Source of the DNA: Pseudomonas ceruminis
GTDB lineage: Bacteria; Pseudomonadota; Gammaproteobacteria; Pseudomonadales; Pseudomonadaceae
Length of the DNA: 64,000 nucleotides
Assembly (NCBI RefSeq): GCF_021602025.1
Contig: NZ_BQHW01000017.1
Location: forward strand, 62,001-126,000
Direction: 5' to 3'
How positions within the stretch are numbered: position 1 is the stretch's first letter; each line of letters starts with the position of its first letter. Both the position numbers and the translations under genes were made by a program. Of this stretch, positions 47,212 to 54,821 are shown in pieces. The notes beneath the pieces are model-generated. The model was not told the origin of the DNA and ran no database searches. It saw only the letters and a program-made list of their open reading frames with translations.

Positions 47212-48096
47212 TCAAAGCTTGTTCAGCGGGATCTTCAGGTAGCTGACACCGTTGGCCTCGGGCTCGGGAAAATGACCGCTGCGCATGTTGACCTGCACCG
47301 ACGGCAAGATCAGCACGGGCATGTCGAGGGTCTTGTCACGGGCTTCGCGCATGGCGACGAAGCTGTCCTCGTCGATGCCTTGATGGATGTGGATATTGCT
47401 GGCGCGTTGTTCGGCCACCGTGGTGACGTAGCGCATGGCACGCCCGCCTGGCAGGTAGTCATGGCACATGAACAGTTGAGTGTGGTCGGGGAACGCCAGC
47501 AGCCGGCGGATTGACCGGTACAGGGTACGCGCGTCGGCACCGGGGAAATCGCAACGGGCGGTGCCGTAATCAGGCATGAACAGCGTATCGCCAACGAACA
47601 GCACCTTTTCTCCGGCATCCTCTATCAGGTAGCTCATGCACGCAGGGGTATGCCCAGGGGTGTGCAAGGCCCGGGCATGCAAATTGCCGATACGAAACCC
47701 TTCCTCGTCTTCGAGCAGCACATCGAACTGGCTGCCATCGCGCGCAAAGCCAGGTTCGGCATTGAACAAGGTGCCGAACACTTTCTGCACCTGGGTGATG
47801 TGCGCGCCAATGGCCGTGTGGCCGCCGAGCTTTTCCTTGAGGTACGCCCCGGCCGAAAGGTGATCGGCGTGTACATGGGTTTCCAGCACCCACTGGACCT
47901 CTGCGCCCAGCGCGGCGACCCGGGCGATCAGCCGGTCCGCCGAAGCGGTACAGGTGCGCCCAGACTTCGGGTCGTAATCCAACACGCTGTCGATCAATGC
48001 ACACTTGCGCGTTTCGCCGTCCATGACCAGGTAACTGATGGTCGAGGTCGCCTCATCGAAGAAAGCTTCTACGTGAAGGTTGTTGCCAATGATCAT
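47212..48096 (-). CDS. Persulfide dioxygenase / metallo-beta-lactamase-fold hydrolase
   Basis: This 294-aa protein has the metal motif H74-X-H76-X-D78-H79 (THVHADHLSAG), a later His in TPGHTPACMSYL and SRR-like C-terminal elements. In operons with SQR, this family (ETHE1-like PDO or Blh) oxidises glutathione persulfide to sulfite. The ATG at 48096 has GGAG 6 bases upstream. It is the first gene of the operon and sits behind a sigma54-like promoter. Confidence 0.88.
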   Translation of the reverse strand: MIIGNNLHVEAFFDEATSTISYLVMDGETRKCALIDSVLDYDPKSGRTCTASADRLIARVAALGAEVQWVLETHVHADHLSAGAYLKEKLGGHTAIGAHITQVQKVFGTLFNAEPGFARDGSQFDVLLEDEEGFRIGNLHARALHTPGHTPACMSYLIEDAGEKVLFVGDTLFMPDYGTARCDFPGADARTLYRSIRRLLAFPDHTQLFMCHDYLPGGRAMRYVTTVAEQRASNIHIHQGIDEDSFVAMREARDKTLDMPVLILPSVQVNMRSGHFPEPEANGVSYLKIPLNKL

Positions 48097-48154
48097 TACG
48101 TTCTCCAAATGTTCCACGGCGCCTTTGAGAGGCGCAGGGAGTGACAGGAGGTTT

Positions 48155-48171
48155 ATCAAGATGCATGCCAG
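48155..48171 (-). promoter_or_regulatory. Sigma54-like promoter of the sulfide operon
   Basis: On the minus strand, TGGCAT, 5 bases, then TTGAT matches the -24/-12 pattern TGGCAC-N5-TTGCW, with the -24 GG and the -12 G kept but the -12 C replaced by A. It would give a leader of about 50 bases before the dioxygenase start. The neighbouring activator has the GAFTGA loop that contacts sigma54. Confidence 0.55.
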
Positions 48172-48242
48172 GAATTTCCAGCCACGCAGGCCAGCCGATC
48201 CGGCATTGGCAGGCGCATGCCAGATAAAATGGCAGCTACGTT

Positions 48243-48279
48243 TGGCAGTCGACTGGCAGCCAATGGCAGTGTTTGGCAG
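48243..48279. promoter_or_regulatory. Phased TGGCAG repeats, putative FisR binding array
   Basis: TGGCAG occurs at 48243, 48254, 48264 and 48274, so the spacing is 11, 10 and 10 bases, on one face of the helix. Further copies are at 48207 and 48230. The array is about 75-110 bp upstream of the sigma54-like promoter, the normal distance for an enhancer-binding activator. Confidence 0.55.
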
Positions 48280-48326
48280 TACTTGGTACCCTCGGCCAGG
48301 TTATCCAACCGGTCGTTTTCATTTTC

Positions 48327-49631
48327 ATGCCTCAAACCCATTCAATCATCCTAGCCCTGGTTTCCTACCTGGAACACGATGCGCTACCTGCCATCGTCTT
48401 GGACACCGACTACAACATCCTCGCTGCCAATGCGGCCTACCGCCGACAGTTCGGCCGTGACGCAGTAGCGCCGCTGGGTGAGAAGTGCCATCGGGTGTCT
48501 CATCACTACGCCGTGCCTTGTGACCAGGCCGGCGAACATTGCCCGATGCGCAAGGCCTGGGACAGCAAGGCGCCGGAGCGCGTGCTGCATATCCATCACA
48601 CCCCGCGTGGGCCTGAACATGTGGATGTAGAGTTGCGGCCCATCCTCGATGAACAGGGCAGGGTCGTTGCGTTCGTCGAGCGCCTGACCACCATCACGCT
48701 TGCGTCCGCGCAACCGCAGCAGCAGGGGCTGGTTGGCCGGGCCCCAGCGTTCAAAGCAGCCCTGGCCAGCCTGCAACGGGCGGCACCTGCGCAGATACCC
48801 GTGCTGCTGCAGGGCGAATCGGGGACTGGCAAAGAGCTGTTCGCCCGTGCAATCCATATGGGCAGCCCTAGGGCCAACGGCCCCTTGGTGGTAGTCGACT
48901 GTACCGGCTTGACCGAGTCATTGTTCGAGAGTGAATTGTTCGGCTACGAGAAGGGCGCCTTTACCGGTGCCAACCAGCGCAAGATCGGCCTTGCCGAAGC
49001 GGCCCATGGTGGCACGCTGTTCCTCGACGAAATCGGCGAAGTGCCGCTGGCGATGCAGGTCAAACTGCTGCGCCTGATCGAGTCCGGTAGCTTCCGCCCG
49101 GTCGGTAGCCTGCGTACCGTGCATTCCGATTTCCGCCTGGTTTCAGCAACACACAAGCCGCTGAAGCAAATGGTCGCGGACGGCACATTCCGTGAAGACC
49201 TGTATTACCGCATCAGTGGCTTCCCGATACGCTTACCCGCGTTACGCGAAAGGGTCGAGGACCTGCCCTTACTGGCGCAGAGCCTCTTGCAGCGGATGGC
49301 CGGCAAGCCGGCTGCCAGCCTGACTGAGGCTGCCTTGCAGCAACTTGCGCTGCACCCGTTCCCGGGCAATATCCGTGAGCTGCGTAACATCCTGGAGAGG
49401 GCGCAGCTGTTCACCGACGACGGGTTGATCCGGCCCGAGCACCTGCCAGAAGAGGTGGGTCACGGCCAGGCGGCAGGTTTCACCAGAAACCGAGGTCGCA
49501 ACGACTTGGGCGAACTGGCGCAGGCGCTGGAACAGTTCCAGGGCCCACGCAGTGAATTGGCACGCCACCTTGGGATGAGTGAACGTACGCTGTATCGACG
49601 TTTGAAGGCCCTGGGCCTAAACCCTTCCTGA
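48327..49631 (+). CDS. fisR: FisR-type sigma54-dependent sulfur sensor-activator
   Basis: This 434-aa bacterial enhancer-binding protein has an N-terminal sensor domain, a AAA+ domain (Walker [10 protein letters not shown], sigma54 loop GAFTGA, arginine-finger region) and a C-terminal Fis helix-turn-helix ([20 protein letters not shown]). The sensor has three Cys, C54, C65 and C72, whose spacing (11 and 7) equals that published for FisR C53, C64 and C71, which react with sulfane sulfur. It is divergent from the sulfide operon. The ATG at 48327 lacks a strong ribosome site; a start at 48273 would run into the repeat array. Confidence 0.88.
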   Translation: MPQTHSIILALVSYLEHDALPAIVLDTDYNILAANAAYRRQFGRDAVAPLGEKCHRVSHHYAVPCDQAGEHCPMRKAWDSKAPERVLHIHHTPRGPEHVDVELRPILDEQGRVVAFVERLTTITLASAQPQQQGLVGRAPAFKAALASLQRAAPAQIPVLLQGESGTGKELFARAIHMGSPRANGPLVVVDCTGLTESLFESELFGYEKGAFTGANQRKIGLAEAAHGGTLFLDEIGEVPLAMQVKLLRLIESGSFRPVGSLRTVHSDFRLVSATHKPLKQMVADGTFREDLYYRISGFPIRLPALRERVEDLPLLAQSLLQRMAGKPAASLTEAALQQLALHPFPGNIRELRNILERAQLFTDDGLIRPEHLPEEVGHGQAAGFTRNRGRNDLGELAQALEQFQGPRSELARHLGMSERTLYRRLKALGLNPS

Positions 49632-49651
49632 GCTTACGCAGCGACCCTATG

Positions 49652-49671
49652 AATGCAAATTTTTCTCATTT
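49652..49671. promoter_or_regulatory. Fur box upstream of the fecI-like sigma gene
   Basis: The reverse strand reads AAATGAGAAAAATTTGCATT, which by eye matches 17 of 20 positions of the common pseudomonad form AAATGAGAATAATTCTCATT. It lies 36-55 bases before the sigma gene start, so iron-bound Fur would shut the system off. Confidence 0.65.
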
Positions 49672-49706
49672 ATATTCATGGTCACGCTGCTCGCCTCAGG
49701 TCTGCC

Positions 49707-50231
49707 ATGTCCCTCGACCCTTCCAACCTACCGCTGCTCTGCGCCTTGATTCGTCACTACGATGAATTGGTGGATCACGTCCGTCGCCGCTTTGGTGACC
49801 GAGGCTTTGCCCGCGAGGTGGTGCACGATGTATGCGTAAAATTGCTGGAAAAGCGCGAGAAAGAGCAGGTGCGTTTGCCTCTGGCGCTGCTGCGTAAAAT
49901 TTCCTACGACCAGGCTGTGAGCAGTTACCGCAGTGAGCGGCGGCGGCAGACCTGGATCGTTGAAATGCCCGAGCCACTGGATGCCGTTTGCCCCGCACAG
50001 GCGCCCCTCCAGCAGTACGAGGCCGCACGGGAGCTCGAATTGCTCTCTGAAGCCATCAGCCGCTTGCCCGAACGCTGCCAGATGGTCTTTGTCATGCACA
50101 AGATCCACGATTTGCCTCAGGCCGAAGTCGCCGTGCGCATGGGGATTTCCATCAAAACCGTGGAAAAGCACCTGCGACTTGGCCTGGCTGCCTGCCGCCT
50201 GCATCTGGACCGTCAGCAGGTAGGCCAATGA
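49707..50231 (+). CDS. FecI-like ECF sigma factor
   Basis: This 174-aa protein has sigma70 region 2 (HYDELVDHVRRRFGDRGFAREVVHDVCVKL) and region 4 (LSEAISRLPERCQMVFVMHKIHDLPQAEVAVRMGISIKTVEKHL). It is of the iron-starvation FecI class and should transcribe the receptor gene when its ligand is present. The ATG at 49707 is preferred over 49653, which would lie in the Fur box. It overlaps the FecR gene by 4 bases. Confidence 0.92.
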   Translation: MSLDPSNLPLLCALIRHYDELVDHVRRRFGDRGFAREVVHDVCVKLLEKREKEQVRLPLALLRKISYDQAVSSYRSERRRQTWIVEMPEPLDAVCPAQAPLQQYEAARELELLSEAISRLPERCQMVFVMHKIHDLPQAEVAVRMGISIKTVEKHLRLGLAACRLHLDRQQVGQ

Positions 50232-51067
50232 GCAGTGATACCCCAACCAAGCTCCCTGCGTCGGCCGAAGAACAGGCCCTAGCGCGCCACCGCGAAGCGC
50301 TGCGCGAGCGTTTTCCAATGCCCGAGCCCAAGCCGCGCAAAACGCGCAAACCGTTGCTGGCGGGTGGGCTGGTGCTGCTACTTGGGGCAGGCCTGGCCTG
50401 GCTCGACCCCAGCTATCACAGCGAGCAGTACGCCAGTGCCGTGGGCGAGCGACGGCTTCTAACCCTGGCCGATGGCAGCCAGGTCGAAATGGACAGCGGC
50501 ACCCGGTTGAGCGTGAGCTGGCACCTGCGTTCGCGCCGTATCACGTTACAACAGGGGCAGGCGTTATTCGAGGTCAGCAAGGCCGTGTTCCGGCCATTCC
50601 AGGTCGAGGCCGGTACCGCCCAGGTGAACGTGCTCGGCACTCGCTTCAATGTGCTGCGTGGCGTCGACACGGTAGAGGTGGCCTTACTGCGCGGCAGCTT
50701 GGCGGTGCAGTCCACCGTCGACCCGGCGCAACACCAGCGGCTGGCACCGGGGCAGCAGGTGAGTGTCAATCAGGGCCGACTGCAACCGCTGGCGACTGCC
50801 GATTTGGTGCGTATCACGGCTTGGCAACGCCAGCGCCTGGTGTTTGCCCGCACACCGCTGTCGCAAGCGCTGGCGCAGATCCAGCGCTACCGCGTCGCAG
50901 TCATTGAGTTGGAAGGTCAAGGCCTGGCCGACCTACCTGTTACCGGCACGTTCGATACACGCAATGTCGAAGCCCTGCTCGACGTACTCCCGCGCATCTT
51001 ACCGGTGAGCGTTCGCCGTGACCCGGAGGGTAGGGTGCGTATCGGGCCGCGGGCAATAGGTCACTGA
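50228..51067 (+). CDS. FecR-like anti-sigma regulator
   Basis: This 279-aa inner-membrane protein has a short cytoplasmic tail that holds the sigma factor, a membrane segment (LLAGGLVLLLGAGLAWL, about residues 42-58), a periplasmic FecR domain (RLLTLADGSQVEMDSGTRL) and a C-terminal STN-like part. It receives the signal from the receptor's N-terminal domain. Coupled to the sigma gene by overlap. Confidence 0.92.
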   Translation: MSSDTPTKLPASAEEQALARHREALRERFPMPEPKPRKTRKPLLAGGLVLLLGAGLAWLDPSYHSEQYASAVGERRLLTLADGSQVEMDSGTRLSVSWHLRSRRITLQQGQALFEVSKAVFRPFQVEAGTAQVNVLGTRFNVLRGVDTVEVALLRGSLAVQSTVDPAQHQRLAPGQQVSVNQGRLQPLATADLVRITAWQRQRLVFARTPLSQALAQIQRYRVAVIELEGQGLADLPVTGTFDTRNVEALLDVLPRILPVSVRRDPEGRVRIGPRAIGH

Positions 51068-51180
51068 TGCGAATCATCGAAGCATCGAGGCGGGCGAAAA
51101 AAAGTTGCACGGGCAGGTAGGGTTTCAGGGGGTTCGAAGCGGCTTAGATGCCAGACACTTACGCCAAGGATCTGCTCGCC

Positions 51181-53529
51181 ATGAAGTACCCCGCCCGTAT
51201 CCACCACCCATACCTGCCCCTTTCCCTGCTTGCCGCGAGCCTTCTGGCGGCAATGCCCGTGCTCGCCGACACCAAGGCCAACATCGACATTCCAGCGGGC
51301 TCTTTGGAGCAGGCGCTCAACAGCCTGGCGCAGCAGACCGGGGTACAGATCATCTTCGCCAGCGACGTGGTGGGCGATCGCACTACGCCGGCGTTGCATG
51401 GCCACTACAATGCCGAGGAGGCGATGCACCGGCTGCTCGACGCTCGCGGTTTGCAGGTGCAGATGCAGGACGCACAGACCTTCCTGGTGGTAGCGCCCCA
51501 GGCCTCAGGCCGCCTCGCTGTGCCCGCCAAGGTCGAACCGCTGGCCGTGGATGCCACGGTAATCAGCGGTGATGTGCTTGGCAGCGGCACGGACGAAGAG
51601 GTGCGTACCTATGCCGGCAGCCGTAGCGTGGTTGGCAGCGAGGCGTTGCACAAGGCCAGCGTGCGTGGCGTAGACGAGGCGCTGCAGCGGGTGCCGGGGG
51701 TGAAGATCTTCGACGAGACCGGTACCGGGGCTTTGCCGCAGATTGCCGTGCGTGGCTTGTACGAAAGCCGCAGTGGCCGGCTGCAGGCGTTGTCCGACGG
51801 CATCCCACTGGCGCTGGCGCCTTATGGCCAAACCGGCCTGTCGCTGTTCCCCGTGACCATGGCGGCGGTCGACCGCATCGACGTGGTCAAGGGCGCCGCC
51901 GCCGTGCAGTACGGGCCGAACAACGTGGGCGGGGTGGTGAACTTCATCAGCAAGCCGATCCCGCGGGAGTGGCAGACCACCTTGCAGGAGCGCACCACGT
52001 TCTTCCCCGGAGGTCGCCAGCTGTGGGACACCTACCTGGGCACCGGTGGCTTCATCACCGACAACTTCGGACTGCAACTGGACCTGAACACCATCGGCGG
52101 GCAAGCCGGGCGCGAGCATTCCGATACCGACATTCAGAACTACCGCCTGCGCGGGCAGTGGAACATCGACGACGACCGTGACCTGAGCTTCGGCTTCCAG
52201 CACTACAAGGCCGACATGGATCTGGCCGGCGCCCTGAGCGTTGCCGACTACAAGCATGACCCGCGCCAGTCGACCCGCCCCCTGGACCGCTTCGAGGGTG
52301 ACACCGACCGCGTCTGGGGCACCTACACCCAGAAGTTCGGCGCCATCGGCCCGTTCGACTCGGTGGCCTTCAGCTGGACCAACTTCGCCCACAACAGCTA
52401 CCGCAACTTCGTCGTCGGTATGCCGTTCACCCCAGACGGGCAAGCCGTCACCAAGCAGGATGGCCCACGCGACTTCAAGGTCTGGGGCAGCGAGCCGCGC
52501 TTGAGCCTGGGCATCGACGGCGAGCAGGTCAGCCAGACCTGGCTGCTGGGCGCGCGTTACGTGAAGGAAGACATCGACTACAAGGTCAATCGTCAAAGCC
52601 TAGCCACCGGCGCGACCACGCCATTTCGCGACTGGCATTTCGATGACGAGGCCAAGGCGTTCTACATCAGCAACGCCATTGGCCTGCTCGACAACCGCCT
52701 GACTGTCACCCCGGGCGTGCGCTACGAGAACGCACGCATGCAGTACGACGATGGCATCACCGGGGCCAGCAACGAAAACCAGTCGATGGAATGGCTGCCT
52801 GGCATCACCGTGGGCTTCCAGGCCAGCGATGACTGGTTCGTCTATGCCAACGCGCAGAAGTCGCTGCGCCCGCCGCAGGTGACGCAGATCGTCAAGGAGG
52901 GCCAGGTCGGCGCGGAACTGGCGTGGAACTACGAGACCGGTGTGCGCTATACCCCGTGGGACGGCTTGCGCGTCGACCTGGGCGTGTACCGCATCGACTT
53001 CGATGACCAGATCGTCTACGACGCCACCAGCGACCGCTTCGTCAACCTCGGCAGCACCCGCCACCAGGGGATCGAGACCGAGGTGTTCTGGACCCCGGAG
53101 GCCATGCCCAACCTCGACCTGCATGCCAGCTATGCCTACCTCGATGCCAAGCAGCGTAACGGTGAGTTCAAGGACAACGAGGTGCCCTATGCCTCGCGCA
53201 ACCAGTTCAGTGTCGATGGCCGCTATCGCTTTGCCGAGAACTGGACCTACAGCCTCGATGGCCTTTACGTGAGCAGCGCCTATACCGATGCCGCCAACTC
53301 GGGTGAGGAAAATGCCATTGCCTCGGTCGGCAAGCTGCCGGCCTACTGGCTGTGGAATACCGCCATCGAGCGACGCTTCAAGGTGCGTGATGGCGTGCTG
53401 ACTGCGTCGGCTGGTATCAGCAACCTGTTCAACCGCGAGTACTATTTCCGCGGCATCGATACGAGCCCCTGGGGTCGCCAGCCGGCGCCGCAGCGTTCGC
53501 TGACACTGGGCGTGAATTACCAGTTTTGA
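51181..53529 (+). CDS. FecA-like TonB-dependent receptor with signalling domain
   Basis: This 782-aa outer-membrane protein has a signal peptide (ending MPVLA), an STN signalling domain (IDIPAGSLEQALNSLAQQTGVQIIF, about residues 35-110), a TonB box-like VDATVIS, a plug (PQIAVRGLYESRSGRLQ, GAAAVQYGPNNVGGVVNFI) and a 22-strand barrel ending YQF. The ligand is probably a ferric siderophore or citrate; FecA similarity is general, not specific. The ATG at 51181 is preferred over 51148. Confidence 0.92.
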   Translation: MKYPARIHHPYLPLSLLAASLLAAMPVLADTKANIDIPAGSLEQALNSLAQQTGVQIIFASDVVGDRTTPALHGHYNAEEAMHRLLDARGLQVQMQDAQTFLVVAPQASGRLAVPAKVEPLAVDATVISGDVLGSGTDEEVRTYAGSRSVVGSEALHKASVRGVDEALQRVPGVKIFDETGTGALPQIAVRGLYESRSGRLQALSDGIPLALAPYGQTGLSLFPVTMAAVDRIDVVKGAAAVQYGPNNVGGVVNFISKPIPREWQTTLQERTTFFPGGRQLWDTYLGTGGFITDNFGLQLDLNTIGGQAGREHSDTDIQNYRLRGQWNIDDDRDLSFGFQHYKADMDLAGALSVADYKHDPRQSTRPLDRFEGDTDRVWGTYTQKFGAIGPFDSVAFSWTNFAHNSYRNFVVGMPFTPDGQAVTKQDGPRDFKVWGSEPRLSLGIDGEQVSQTWLLGARYVKEDIDYKVNRQSLATGATTPFRDWHFDDEAKAFYISNAIGLLDNRLTVTPGVRYENARMQYDDGITGASNENQSMEWLPGITVGFQASDDWFVYANAQKSLRPPQVTQIVKEGQVGAELAWNYETGVRYTPWDGLRVDLGVYRIDFDDQIVYDATSDRFVNLGSTRHQGIETEVFWTPEAMPNLDLHASYAYLDAKQRNGEFKDNEVPYASRNQFSVDGRYRFAENWTYSLDGLYVSSAYTDAANSGEENAIASVGKLPAYWLWNTAIERRFKVRDGVLTASAGISNLFNREYYFRGIDTSPWGRQPAPQRSLTLGVNYQF

Positions 53530-53622
53530 GGGATGAAGCTTGATGCCTTCCTTCCTCGACGCATCCCGTCTCCATCATTTTCGATCGAGCGGAGGAGGGC
53601 GCTCCGAACAGAACATTCAGGC

Positions 53623-53648
53623 AAAAAAAAGCCCGCGAGAGCGGGCTT
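53623..53648 (-). terminator. Rho-independent terminator reading leftwards
   Basis: AAGCCCGC and GCGGGCTT form an 8-bp stem around GAGA. The T run is on the minus strand (the plus strand has A8 before the stem), so it ends transcripts coming from the right. The nearest leftward sequence is a hairpin and tRNA T-arm-like segment at 53652-53691, with no gene recognised. Confidence 0.75.
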
Positions 53649-53651
53649 GAT

Positions 53652-53691
53652 GATGACCGGCGGGACCAGGATTGAACCCCGGCCGGTCATC
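53652..53691 (-). repeat. Hairpin containing a tRNA T-arm-like sequence
   Basis: Perfect 10-bp arms enclose the minus-strand sequence CCGGGGTTCAATCCTGG, which can form a 5-bp stem and 7-base loop like a tRNA T-arm, and the leftward terminator follows. No anticodon or D arm is found. It could be the remnant of an attachment site made from a tRNA 3' end, or an unrelated hairpin. Confidence 0.3.
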
Positions 53692-53710
53692 TATGTGTGA
53701 AACCGTGCAA

Positions 53711-53751
53711 CTATTCTGTGAGCCTACACCTGATGTAGGTTCACAAAATAG
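53711..53751. repeat. Imperfect 18-bp inverted repeat
   Basis: CTATTCTGTGAGCCTACA and TGTAGGTTCACAAAATAG pair at 16 of 18 positions around a 5-base loop. It lacks a T run, so is more likely a protein-binding site or mobile-element end than a terminator. Confidence 0.6.
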
Positions 53752-54407
53752 GTGATAGGCCAGACCCCGTGAAATTGGAATCTTCGCCATTTTTTTTGTG
53801 AAATGAAGGGGTGCTTTTCACAGAAAAGCCGAGAAATCCCTACTCACCAATCACAAAAGTTGATTGGCCTGGAAAGGGCCGTTTACGACCGACGCGTGAC
53901 TTTTCGGTAAGGGATGAGGAGTAGTCGCAGCGATCCTTTAGCTCCTAGTCTGGCGACCTTGGGTTCAGAATCCGACTGGCAATGCCCGCCGTCACTACTT
54001 CAGAGGAACCAGCTTCCTCTGCTGCCAAAATTGCGGGGGGCTCATGCTGGTACCCAGGCCCGACAAATGCGCAGTTGCAGCCCTCAATTGCAAGGCTATC
54101 CAAAGCGGCACGCGTGTCAATCAAGATCTGATGCATGACGATGGCCGGCCTCACGGAGGTGAAACCGGAGATTCAGATTGACTAAACCGACCCCGTAGAC
54201 ACCAACCTCCACGAAGGCCGCTATCGACCCAAAGCTGTCCTTCAAGAAAGGCAGCTAACGGCGAGAAGCGGTCATTTTGTATCTACAGGTTTCGGGGCGA
54301 TTCACTCGTCTGATGCTCAGGAGCACCAGGATGGGCGTCAAGGAGGTGGTCATCTTGAGGTGGACTATGCTGACCAGTTGCTCTCAAATCTAATCGTGAG
54401 GTCCTCC

Positions 54408-54809
54408 ATGGCAAACCCCAATCTGCTGGCTCTATTCAGAGATGAAGTCCTTCTGACCGGGCCTGAAAGCTCCCTTCCAAGCAACCTATCTCAGTTCTGG
54501 CTTGAGGAGCTCCAGAGTCATCTGGAGAGGTATTTCGACGGTTTGAACTCGGATTCAGATGCAGAAGAGAAGGATCTCGACATCTCTCTCCCACTCGCAG
54601 CGATCATCCACATCTTGTTCGCGAAGAATGGTGGGGAGGAGATATCCGAGAGCTCTGAAAAGCTGTACGAGTATTTCCAAGACTACCGGCTCGAACTGGC
54701 CCTTGAAGAGATCACGCGAAAGACTCATGTGGCTGCCGAGGCTGCAACCATTGAGACCATCTTCACCAACCGAGATGTCCTGGTGGAACAAGGCCCCCTT
54801 CTTCAATAG
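54408..54809 (+). CDS. Hypothetical acidic protein of the accessory block
   Basis: Not recognised. This 133-aa acidic protein is probably helical, with no membrane segment. The ATG at 54408 has GAGG 6 bases upstream; a GTG at 54360 would add 16 residues behind a more distant AAGGAGG. It ends 12 bp before the next gene, so both are probably one unit. GC content is visibly lower than in flanking genes. Confidence 0.6.
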   Translation: MANPNLLALFRDEVLLTGPESSLPSNLSQFWLEELQSHLERYFDGLNSDSDAEEKDLDISLPLAAIIHILFAKNGGEEISESSEKLYEYFQDYRLELALEEITRKTHVAAEAATIETIFTNRDVLVEQGPLLQ

Positions 54810-54821
54810 GTACCTCCACCG

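Larger units (their letters stand above)
53530..54407. other. Hairpin-rich, gene-poor border of the accessory block
   Basis: No convincing gene in about 880 bases. It has a leftward terminator, a perfect 10-bp inverted repeat (GATGACCGGC at 53652, GCCGGTCATC at 53682), an 18-bp inverted repeat with two mismatches (53711-53728 with 53734-53751), and CCAATCA/TGATTGG (53847-53867). TGTGAA/TTCACA appears repeatedly. A minus-strand ORF (54136 down to 53945, 63 aa) has protein-like composition but no ribosome site or recognised relative; it may be a gene remnant. Confidence 0.5.

Noticed and set aside
48206-48235. Two extra TGGCAG copies as part of the phased array
   Set aside because: Their spacing (23 and 13 bases) breaks the 10-11 base phase, so they were left out of the array feature.
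53652-53691. A tRNA gene on the minus strand
   Set aside because: Only a T-arm-like stem-loop is found. No acceptor 5' half, D arm, anticodon arm or CCA could be built upstream.
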